Below, one piece after another: positions 24,240-30,445 of a stretch of DNA of 30,445 bases. The position numbers and the translations under genes are program-made. Below the pieces are notes generated by a model, which was given only the letters and a program-made list of their open reading frames with translations, was not told the DNA's origin and did not search any database. Numbering within the stretch: position 1 is the first letter of the stretch; every line of letters begins with the position of its first letter. The DNA comes from SOKP01 sp048887165 (GTDB taxonomy: Archaea > Asgardarchaeota > Lokiarchaeia > Sigyniarchaeales > SOKP01), in the NCBI GenBank assembly GCA_048887165.1, contig JBHLJZ010000038.1:1-30445 (forward strand), read 5' to 3'.

Positions 24240-24692
24240 ATGGCGGCATTAGATCCAGAGAAACTTAGAAATTTACCTGGTTGGGAAAACGCACCTATCC
24301 ATATATGCATGGATGGTGATTATCGAGGGTTGACATTTTGTTGTAAACCTGGTTATTCTTTAACATTTGAGTTAAAATGTAAAAGAGATGAAGTATTAAA
24401 GGAATTGGGCATCACATCAAAAGAATTTATAAGAATTAAGGAAAAATTTTCGAAAGAAAATAAATGGGATTCTGATTTAGTATGCTTTGGTTCAATTTCT
24501 TATTGTTGTATGAGGAGAGGAGGTTGTCCTAGAAGAGATCCGGCATTACAAAGAAGATATCCAAATAAGTCCAAGGAAGAGATTATGGAAATTTATTATA
24601 GCAAAAAGAAAGAATTATCCAAGAAGATTTTAGAATCTATTAAAGATCTGGCGATTAAAAAAAAAGTAAAACCTTATTTATTAATATTTTAA
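24240..24692 (+). CDS. cysteine-rich protein resembling the methanogenesis marker 9 family
   Basis: A 150-residue protein with paired cysteines. The N-terminal block reads IHICMDGDYRGLTFCCKPG and the second block VCFGSISYCCMRRGGCPRRDP; between them is a helical stretch ending in FIRIKEKFSKEN. From memory this arrangement matches the methanogenesis marker protein 9 domain, found in methanogens and some related archaea, whose function is not established. The cysteines are likely ligands for a metal or an iron-sulfur cluster. It begins at ATG 24240 with a TATA-like ACATATACAATATAAG about 20-35 bases upstream, so it may be leaderless. The DHH phosphoesterase gene follows after 23 bases and may be co-transcribed. 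Confidence 0.62.
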   Translation: MAALDPEKLRNLPGWENAPIHICMDGDYRGLTFCCKPGYSLTFELKCKRDEVLKELGITSKEFIRIKEKFSKENKWDSDLVCFGSISYCCMRRGGCPRRDPALQRRYPNKSKEEIMEIYYSKKKELSKKILESIKDLAIKKKVKPYLLIF

Positions 24693-24715
24693 ACGTATTT
24701 ATTTAGAGATTTTCA

Positions 24716-25663
24716 ATGATTGTTTCAGTCACCCATGAACATGATCTTGATGGTTTAGGCTCCCAGGCAATAATTTATAGATATTTTAAACAAATTGATA
24801 AAAATTACGAAATTAAACTTATTTATGCTCATTATCTTAATTTTGTAGAAATTATTAGAAATGTTTTAGATTCGGAAGTACTTCCAGAAAAACTTATAAT
24901 TTCAGATATTGGATTTAATGAAGAATTTAAAGAATTATTCCCATTGTTTGAAAGAATAATTGAGCACGGTTGTGAGATATTTTGGTTTGATCATCATTTA
25001 GTTGAGGAGGATATTAAAGAAAATTTGGAAAGTTCGATTTCTCTCTATTTAAACAATCCAGATAAATGTGCTGCTGAGGTTATTAAAGATTTTTATCTTC
25101 CAGAAGATTCTATTGCTATAAGGATCGCAGAATTTGCTAGAGATACTGATTTTAGAACCGAGAAATTTAAATCAGCATCAGATCTTCAGTTAATAATCGG
25201 TTTTAATAAAGGTGCTAATAAATATAGAGAAAAAGTAATAATTGTAGAATTATTAGCAAAAGGTGATTTCCAAAATACCTGGTTTGATGAACAATTAAAG
25301 AACTTACAATACTGGTACAGTACGGAATCAAAAAATGCTCTTGAGCATCTAAGATTTCTAAATATAGAGAATTTTGGTGAGATAATAATCTCATATGCTA
25401 ATATGGGAGGAGGTAAGATTACTTTATTACTTTCTGAAAAATTTCCAAAAAGAAAAGCATATATTGGTATAGATAAAAGATTTAATGAAATAATAATTCA
25501 TAGTGAATATATTAACTGCAGAGATTTTGCTAAGGAATTTGAAGGAGGAGGGCACAGAATTAGGGCTGGTTTTAAGTATCCAAATATTTTTATTGAAGAG
25601 AATGTCCTTAATCAAACCTTCATTAACGATTTAAAAATAAACTTAGTTAAGCATATAAAATAA
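24716..25663 (+). CDS. DHH-family phosphoesterase
   Basis: A 315-residue protein with the full DHH/DHHA1 layout. Motif I is THEHDLDG (D10, D12), motif II is SDIG (D64), motif III is the eponymous DHH at residues 92-94, and motif IV includes D143 in ARDTDF. The C-terminal DHHA1 substrate-binding motif is GGGH at 277-280. Members of this size include NrnA/NrnB-type nano-RNases and cyclic-dinucleotide or 3'-phosphoadenosine phosphate phosphatases. Which one applies cannot be told here. All metal ligands appear intact, so it should be active with Mn. Its stop codon directly abuts the stop of the convergent acetyltransferase gene. Confidence 0.82.
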   Translation: MIVSVTHEHDLDGLGSQAIIYRYFKQIDKNYEIKLIYAHYLNFVEIIRNVLDSEVLPEKLIISDIGFNEEFKELFPLFERIIEHGCEIFWFDHHLVEEDIKENLESSISLYLNNPDKCAAEVIKDFYLPEDSIAIRIAEFARDTDFRTEKFKSASDLQLIIGFNKGANKYREKVIIVELLAKGDFQNTWFDEQLKNLQYWYSTESKNALEHLRFLNIENFGEIIISYANMGGGKITLLLSEKFPKRKAYIGIDKRFNEIIIHSEYINCRDFAKEFEGGGHRIRAGFKYPNIFIEENVLNQTFINDLKINLVKHIK

Positions 25664-26455
25664 TTAACTTTTTAACGATTTTTGTAGATAATAGTAATTA
25701 AATAGTCCCTTTAGACCTAAATTTTCATAATATTGTATAGCAATTTCATTTTCGTTTTCCACCTGCAACCAAATATTGATCACTCCATTTAGTTCAGCCC
25801 ATTCTTTGATTAGTTTTATTAACATAGAACTGGCAATTCTTCTTCTTCTATAATTTGGTTTAACTAAAACATCTGCGATATATAGAGAGTAATCAACATT
25901 CAAAACACCCATTGTCGTCCCAATAACGCTACTTTCATCTTTTGCAAGAATAAATCGTTTTTGAGGGATATTGATTCTCTCACAGATTTCTTTTATAATT
26001 TGTTGTTCTTCTATTGGTCTTTTAGAATATTTAGCTAAAAATTCATTAAATTCATTTGTACGATAAGCATGAATTTCATAATTATAATCGTTGTTAACCT
26101 TTAGATAATTTAAATCTGTTACCTTAGCGCCCATAGTAGTAGTAAAACTAACTTCCTCATATCCCTTTTCAATTAGTTTACTTCTAAGATATTTAGGTTC
26201 ATAATAATCATGCATGGTAAATATCGGTGGTAATCCATAGATTTTATATGCATCTTCAACAATTCCAATATCACGATCGATTGTATTTTTATTTCCATTA
26301 TAATTCAAAGGAAGAACAGAATTCGCACGGGAAGTTACGCCATCCGTAAATCGTAAGATCCAACCATTTAGGAAAAAATATTCTTTTGCTGGCCATGAAT
26401 TTAATAAAATTTCTTGAATGTATTTGACTTCACTTTTAGAGGTCATAAAAATCAT
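25664..26455 (-). CDS. GNAT-family N-acetyltransferase
   Basis: A 263-residue acetyltransferase. The N-terminal part has the SWPAKEYFFLNGWILRF and SRANSVLPL segments typical of a two-module GNAT subfamily. The C-terminal GNAT domain contains the acetyl-CoA loop VKPNYRRRRIASSML (motif A) and YYENLGLKGLF (motif B). The acceptor substrate is unknown. The start may be ATG 26455 or ATG 26446; both are in A/T-rich sequence without a ribosome binding site. Upstream lies a TATA-like ATTTTTAAATA (26499-26509 on the complementary strand) and, just beyond that, a GC-containing dyad that may be an operator. Confidence 0.8.
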   Translation of the reverse strand: MIFMTSKSEVKYIQEILLNSWPAKEYFFLNGWILRFTDGVTSRANSVLPLNYNGNKNTIDRDIGIVEDAYKIYGLPPIFTMHDYYEPKYLRSKLIEKGYEEVSFTTTMGAKVTDLNYLKVNNDYNYEIHAYRTNEFNEFLAKYSKRPIEEQQIIKEICERINIPQKRFILAKDESSVIGTTMGVLNVDYSLYIADVLVKPNYRRRRIASSMLIKLIKEWAELNGVINIWLQVENENEIAIQYYENLGLKGLFNYYYLQKSLKS

Positions 26456-26510
26456 ATTAAAATAATACTAGGGTATGAATTGGGGTATTATTAGAAACTA
26501 TTTAAAAATA

Positions 26511-26548
26511 CGTGAAATTGGCGTTTCACGAATAAATCTCTCATGAGA
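26511..26548. promoter_or_regulatory. dyad and palindrome upstream of the acetyltransferase promoter
   Basis: CGTGAAA (26511-26517) and TTTCACG (26524-26530) form perfect 7-bp arms around TTGGCG. A second palindrome, TCTCATGAGA, lies at 26539-26548. Both are between the hsp20 stop and the TATA-like element of the acetyltransferase gene. They may be an operator, or a hairpin at the end of the hsp20 transcript. Confidence 0.45.
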
Positions 26549-26556
26549 AAGATAAT

Positions 26557-27207
26557 TTAATCAATTTTTATATTGGTATGTTTTTTATCAATTTTTTTTA
26601 ATTTAATTTCTAATATTCCATTTACATAACGAGCTTTAGCGTAATCAGAGTTAACCGCAGCAGGCAATTTAATCTCTTTAAAATAATTTCTTCCAGTTCC
26701 TCTTTCAGTAGAAATTGTCAGAGAATCATTAGTTCCTTTCAATTCGATGTCCTCCTTTATTACCCCTGGCATTTCTGCGATAACAATAATTTGATCTTCT
26801 TCTTCATTAACTTCTACAAGAGGTTCTCTTAACCTTTTAACTTTTGGCTCACCAGAAACAGGTTCTGTCTTTATATTGCCAAATGAATCTATTACAGGGT
26901 TCCCCGCTTGATCAAAACTTATATTAAAACCATACATAATTGGTCCTTTAAATCCAAATTTAGATTTATTTTTTGTAAATTCTCTCATTAATTCTTCGGG
27001 GGAGAGTCCCTGCAAATCCTCTGGTAGATTACTCATAATTTGTTTAAAAATTTGCCTGAAAATTCTTTGGAATTCTTTAGAACTAAATAATTTATTTGGA
27101 TCTATTCCTTTAAAGAATTTATTTGGGTCACCGAATATTTTAAATATATCAAAGGGATCTTTAAATTCATCCTTATCTTCATCTTCATTTTCATCTTTCT
27201 TTGGCAT
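26557..27207 (-). CDS. Hsp20/alpha-crystallin small heat-shock protein
   Basis: A 216-residue small heat-shock protein. The alpha-crystallin domain spans about residues 128-206, with EPLVEVNEEEDQIIVIAEMPGV at its start and the conserved NGILEIKL at 196-203. A C-terminal I-x-I motif (IKI, 213-215) would mediate oligomer assembly. The N-terminal 125 residues are longer than in short archaeal sHsps. They begin with a highly charged stretch, then a helical DPF/DPN-rich region and LSPEELMREF. It is a cytoplasmic ATP-independent holdase. It is transcribed divergently from the AAA ATPase gene. Upstream lies a perfect tandem repeat of a TATA-like 12-mer. Confidence 0.9.
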   Translation of the reverse strand: MPKKDENEDEDKDEFKDPFDIFKIFGDPNKFFKGIDPNKLFSSKEFQRIFRQIFKQIMSNLPEDLQGLSPEELMREFTKNKSKFGFKGPIMYGFNISFDQAGNPVIDSFGNIKTEPVSGEPKVKRLREPLVEVNEEEDQIIVIAEMPGVIKEDIELKGTNDSLTISTERGTGRNYFKEIKLPAAVNSDYAKARYVNGILEIKLKKIDKKHTNIKID

Positions 27208-27257
27208 ATTTATCTCTCACTAAAAAATATTTGTGGATATCACGTTCACTTAAATTT

Positions 27258-27281
27258 TTAAATATAAATTTAAATATAAAT
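27258..27281 (-). promoter_or_regulatory. tandem TATA-like 12-mer upstream of hsp20
   Basis: TTAAATATAAAT is repeated perfectly at 27258-27269 and 27270-27281, 51-74 bases upstream of the hsp20 start. On the minus strand each unit reads ATTTATATTTAA, a good archaeal TATA box. It may be a duplicated promoter element. Confidence 0.45.
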
Positions 27282-27410
27282 ACATAAAGCTAAAAACGAA
27301 ATAGCTTATATTCTAGAAAAAATTGTTTAGATTAATAAAGTTATTCCAACTAAAAATTTTGTAATTTGATATCATTTATAATTTAAAATAAATTAATGGA
27401 TTGAAATTTT

Positions 27411-29222
27411 ATGTATAGTGAGCTGAGTGACGACGATAAGAATATGTATTTAGACGTTTTACGGGAAGCACCAATCCTTCCCTTCTCAAATTTCGTCTCA
27501 CGTGGAGATATCCCTGATAGAATTGATATTGCACGCCCTAGAAGCTATATAGATAGAGAAGTATATCGCCTTGTAAGGCAGACTTATCGAGATAGATCTT
27601 CTAGATTAATCCCAATTTTAGGGTCTGCTGGAACTGGTAAAACTCATGCATACCACTCTTTTAAAGATAAAGAGCGTGAAAATAGAAAGAAATTGGAGGA
27701 ATCGGAAGAAGTCGAAGAGATTGAAGTAAGTCAATTAGAACCAGCAGACTGGACCATCATTTATGTTCCAAGTCCTCCCGCTAGTATTAGAGTACTTCTG
27801 CATGTTTATACTTGTATAATTGAAGAGATTGGACCAGAACTTCTTGATATAGTCTCAGAAAAATTAGTTCGGGAAAAATGGGGTGGCAAAAAAGGTGGTT
27901 TATTTGCAAAACCTAAAATTGATGAGGTAATACAAAAGGGAATCCGTGAGTTTCCTGGTGTTTTTGCTGATTGTGTAAAAGCTTTAGTAACATATCAATT
28001 AGATAAAAACAAGAAAGCATTAGCAGAAAGATGGTTATTAGGTGAGGATCTTGAACCTGAAGAGCTAGCAGATTTAGGTATAAATTCAGTTGTGGAAGAA
28101 GATGATGTCTGTCTTGCAATGATAAAAATTATAACTGAAAATTTAGATAGAGTACTAATCCTCTATTTTGATGAGCTTGAATCTCCATATCGTATGCTTG
28201 GTGAAGCAGCAGAACAAAAATTTCTCGAAATATTAAAGAGATTATATAACGAAGTAAAAGGCTTAGTTATTATAATAGCAGTTTTGAAAGAAATTTGGCC
28301 AAGAATTTTAGAAATCGCAGATCCACCTCTAAGGTCAAGAATGGAACCCGAACAAGATTTAAAACCCTTCAGTTTAAATGATTTAAAGATATTCTTTTCA
28401 AGATCTATGGAAACCTTCTGGGATGATAACAATCTTAATCCTCCATTATATCCTTTATTCCCTTTGAATGAGAAATTAATTGAAATGATTTATGAAAAAT
28501 CTCAAGGCAATCCAAGAAATTCAATTAAACTTTGCAGAAGATTTATAGATAAAGTAGTAATGGAAGAAATGAGTGTAGAAGAATTAATGGAAGTCGGTCC
28601 TGAGATTGTTGCGACAGCAAAACCACCAACCCCTGATATAGAAGAAGAAATAGTTGATTTTTCAAAACCTCGAGAAGTAATAAAAAAGACAATTGAAGAA
28701 ATTTTAGCAGAAGAGGAATATATAATCGACGTTAATCCATCATCTGTTGCTGGTGCTGCCTTAAAGAGTATTATTAAGATTGGGGAAGAAAAAGGAAAGA
28801 AATTTAAAACCCAAATGGAGTTTAAATTTAAAATGGGAAAGAGAAGTCAGACCTTAGCAGCATTGATCGAGTATGAAGGTAAGAAGTGGGGTTTAGAAAT
28901 CCCTTCCATAAAAACTTTTGATAGAAGTGCTGGAGTTGCTGGTTACTATGCTGCAAAGCGAATAAAAGATGCTATAGACGAAAATGCTATAGATTTAGCG
29001 TTGTTAATCGTACCAAGTGGAAGTAGTGGAGCAAAGTTTGAGATGATTTTAGAAAACAATCCTGCAATCCATAAAGTTGAAATAAATAACGAATTGGGAG
29101 AAAAACTTATTGCAAACGCTTTAACTTATCCTACAAAAGAAGGTTGGGAAATAGCGAAAATTATATTTCCAGATATTGGTGATTATTCTCCACCTGAAGA
29201 AGAGCCTACTGATCAATCTTAA
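27411..29222 (+). CDS. AAA-type P-loop ATPase with a distinct C-terminal domain, function unknown
   Basis: A 603-residue ATPase. Walker A is GSAGTGKTH (71-79) and Walker B is VLILYFDE (248-255, D254 and E255). A sensor-1-like strand follows (LVIIIAVLKE), then RSRM as a possible arginine finger, and a sensor-2-like GNPRNSIKLC near residue 365. This fits the ORC/Cdc6-TniB-like side of the AAA+ class. An acidic linker (about 405-435) leads to a C-terminal alpha/beta domain (KWGLEIPSIKTFDR, LALLIVPSGSSG) and an acidic tail ending EEEPTDQS. I cannot identify that domain. It faintly recalls nuclease folds but has no clear ExK site. Start ATG 27411. It diverges from hsp20 and converges with the longin-like gene. 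Confidence 0.7.
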   Translation: MYSELSDDDKNMYLDVLREAPILPFSNFVSRGDIPDRIDIARPRSYIDREVYRLVRQTYRDRSSRLIPILGSAGTGKTHAYHSFKDKERENRKKLEESEEVEEIEVSQLEPADWTIIYVPSPPASIRVLLHVYTCIIEEIGPELLDIVSEKLVREKWGGKKGGLFAKPKIDEVIQKGIREFPGVFADCVKALVTYQLDKNKKALAERWLLGEDLEPEELADLGINSVVEEDDVCLAMIKIITENLDRVLILYFDELESPYRMLGEAAEQKFLEILKRLYNEVKGLVIIIAVLKEIWPRILEIADPPLRSRMEPEQDLKPFSLNDLKIFFSRSMETFWDDNNLNPPLYPLFPLNEKLIEMIYEKSQGNPRNSIKLCRRFIDKVVMEEMSVEELMEVGPEIVATAKPPTPDIEEEIVDFSKPREVIKKTIEEILAEEEYIIDVNPSSVAGAALKSIIKIGEEKGKKFKTQMEFKFKMGKRSQTLAALIEYEGKKWGLEIPSIKTFDRSAGVAGYYAAKRIKDAIDENAIDLALLIVPSGSSGAKFEMILENNPAIHKVEINNELGEKLIANALTYPTKEGWEIAKIIFPDIGDYSPPEEEPTDQS

Positions 29223-29237
29223 TTTTTTAAAAAAAAA
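29223..29237. terminator. bidirectional terminator between convergent genes
   Basis: T6 followed by A9 sits between the stop codons of the AAA ATPase (+) and the longin-like gene (-). Each strand therefore ends in an oligo-T run. Confidence 0.5.
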
Positions 29238-29242
29238 TTTAA

Positions 29243-30178
29243 TTAACTTTTTGTTTGACTTTTATCGAGAAGTTCTTTGATTTTTTTATCCAAATTAAAT
29301 AATTCCTTACCTATCTGATTTGCTCTTTTAATATTATTCAATAATTCTGTTGAGTTTTCTATTAATTCGCTTTCCTCAAAAGAATTAGAGATGTTTAATA
29401 ATCTTTCAACTGGCTTTATTAAATCATGATAGAGATGAAGCTGATTATTTTCTAATATTCCTAACTTACTTTCGATCTCTTTATAAATTGCATCGCGCTC
29501 TTTAATCAAATCAGGAAATTTTCCTACTTGTTCTCCTTTGCTTATTAAAAATGAAACAATATCATTCTCTTGTATAGTCTCCGCTAATTCTGCCGCTTTA
29601 ATAAAACTTTTTTTTGCTTTTTTGTATAATTTATTTTTTAATAATTGGTCAGCAAGTTTAATCTCTTCAGATAATTTTTCTGGTATATCTTCTCCCAAAT
29701 CAATCAATTCTCTAGCTTCTTGTAATTTTCCATCATCAAGCATTTTTTTAGTCTTATCATTGATTGTGTCTTTAATCAAAGCAGATTCTTTAAGCTTTTC
29801 CATCAGTGTAAAAATAGAATTGAACTCTGCTTTAAGTAGCTGTTCCATTTCGCCACGAACTTGAGAAAATTCTTTGATGATTTTTGTAGCTATATTATCA
29901 AATATACTTTTCAAAGAAACCAAATCTTCATCAATCTTAAAAATAAAACCCAAGAATAAGTTGTCTCTATTAATAGATTTTGCATCTATTTTAGATGAAT
30001 AATATCTTAAATCGTTTTTTCGATATATGGTATCTGAAAATTCTTTTTGGATGTGCTTATCTTCAAAATCTTTTAATATTTCATCTTTTATTTTGTTTTC
30101 TTGGTCCAAATAGTATTCTGCCAATACATTTGGTCCAAAAGACTTGTCAATTTCGTAGAGATATATTCCTACTGGCAT
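29243..30178 (-). CDS. longin/roadblock-like N-terminal domain with helical (TPR-like) tail
   Basis: A 311-residue protein. The start is set at ATG 30178, giving MPVGIYLYEIDKSFGPNVLAEYY. This resembles the first strands of longin/roadblock (profilin-like) domains known to be abundant in Asgard archaea, where they partner small GTPases. The longer frame to 30211 adds only a hydrophobic stretch. The domain spans about residues 1-105 and ends near LFLGFIFKIDEDL. The remainder is all helical. Residues 155-215 look like a helical repeat (LIDLGEDIPEKL, LYKKAKKSFIKAAELAE), and the last 80 residues suit a coiled coil. No GTPase gene lies in the window. Assignment of the fold is by pattern only. Confidence 0.6.
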   Translation of the reverse strand: MPVGIYLYEIDKSFGPNVLAEYYLDQENKIKDEILKDFEDKHIQKEFSDTIYRKNDLRYYSSKIDAKSINRDNLFLGFIFKIDEDLVSLKSIFDNIATKIIKEFSQVRGEMEQLLKAEFNSIFTLMEKLKESALIKDTINDKTKKMLDDGKLQEARELIDLGEDIPEKLSEEIKLADQLLKNKLYKKAKKSFIKAAELAETIQENDIVSFLISKGEQVGKFPDLIKERDAIYKEIESKLGILENNQLHLYHDLIKPVERLLNISNSFEESELIENSTELLNNIKRANQIGKELFNLDKKIKELLDKSQTKS

Positions 30179-30329
30179 AATAATGATTCCCAGAATATTT
30201 TTTAAAATCAAAATAATTATTAATTACTAATAAATAAGTATTTGATTTTAAATTTTTATTTGGATCTGTATAATCTGGTTAATATCTACTAAGAAACTTT
30301 TTCTATAAATAAAAATAGTGAAATCCATT

Positions 30330-30445
30330 TTATCTTTTATATGTTACATTTTTATCTTTTAAGAGATCGATAGCTTGTCCATTCTTGAAAAGAGCATATT
30401 TTTCATATTTTTCTTCAAATACTTTTTCGATTTCATTGAGAGGTA
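30330..30445 (-). CDS. C-terminal fragment of an unidentified gene
   Basis: The minus-strand frame is open from the window edge to a TAA at 30330-30332, giving 37 residues that include PLNEIEKVFEEKYEKYALF and the end NVTYKR. The composition looks coding and the frame has no early stop, but too little is visible to name a family. The gene would lie upstream of, and be co-directional with, the longin-like gene, about 150 bases away. Confidence 0.4.
   Translation of the reverse strand, partial: PLNEIEKVFEEKYEKYALFKNGQAIDLLKDKNVTYKR

Noticed and set aside
27411..29222. AAA ATPase as an Orc1/Cdc6 replication initiator
   Set aside because: The P-loop and GNPR region are similar, but there is no recognisable winged-helix domain at the C-terminus and the protein is longer than usual.
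27411..30178. AAA ATPase plus longin-like gene as a defence island
   Set aside because: No nuclease, methyltransferase, toxin or mobile element nearby, and the two genes converge rather than forming an operon.

Overview
The window is AT-rich (roughly 30% G+C by eye) and archaeal in style. It has TATA-like A/T boxes instead of bacterial -35/-10 promoters, frequent TTG starts, many starts without a Shine-Dalgarno sequence, and oligo-T terminators. The gene content combines anaerobic ferredoxin metabolism (2-oxoacid:ferredoxin oxidoreductase, FrhB-type flavoprotein), a cysteine-rich protein resembling a methanogenesis-marker family, an archaeal-style small heat-shock protein and a longin/roadblock-like protein with a helical tail. 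Together these suggest an anaerobic archaeon, most likely Asgard (Lokiarchaeia-like). That assignment is inference; no rRNA gene is present to settle it.

Layout. (1) 1-4355: a tight redox operon, korA (5'-truncated by the window edge), korB, korC, then a 606-residue fusion of an FrhB/FdhB-type iron-sulfur flavoprotein with a PyrK-type FAD/NAD/[2Fe-2S] reductase. (2) 4459-7660: two paralogous EamA-type transporters flanking an inverted URO-D-family gene. (3) 7756-9283: a two-subunit iron-sulfur L-serine dehydratase with overlapping genes. (4) 9526-12955: an ABC ATPase and a very large permease carrying a C-terminal CPBP (CAAX-protease-like) domain. (5) 12977-19636: a membrane M28 peptidase, a rubredoxin-like/metallo-beta-lactamase fusion, a zinc-finger protein of unknown function, an LsrF-like class I aldolase/thiolase, a small membrane protein, a canonical metallo-beta-lactamase and a zinc alcohol dehydrogenase. 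(6) 19637-21170: the most gene-poor part, holding one secreted protein. (7) 21171-24000: a DUF3795-like protein, a ribbon-helix-helix regulator, a protein of unknown function behind a 19-bp palindrome, an MntR/DtxR-like regulator and a PhnN-like kinase. (8) 24043-30445: tRNA-His, a methanogenesis-marker-9-like protein, a DHH phosphoesterase, a GNAT acetyltransferase, an Hsp20, a divergently transcribed AAA-type ATPase, a longin-like/helical protein and the C-terminus of one more gene.

How the genes fit together. The Kor operon would oxidise a 2-oxoacid to an acyl-CoA and reduce ferredoxin; the fused FrhB-PyrK enzyme translated with it is well placed to pass those electrons to NAD(P) or a deazaflavin such as F420. 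Serine dehydratase supplies pyruvate from serine. PhnN with no phosphonate genes nearby points to ribose-1,5-bisphosphate/PRPP metabolism. The DtxR-like gene and its downstream neighbour look like a small metal-responsive unit with visible operator-like palindromes. I found no insertion sequence, CRISPR array or obvious prophage. The best candidates for something undescribed are the FrhB-PyrK fusion in the Kor operon, the two-domain AAA ATPase divergent from hsp20, and the DtxR-linked unknown gene.
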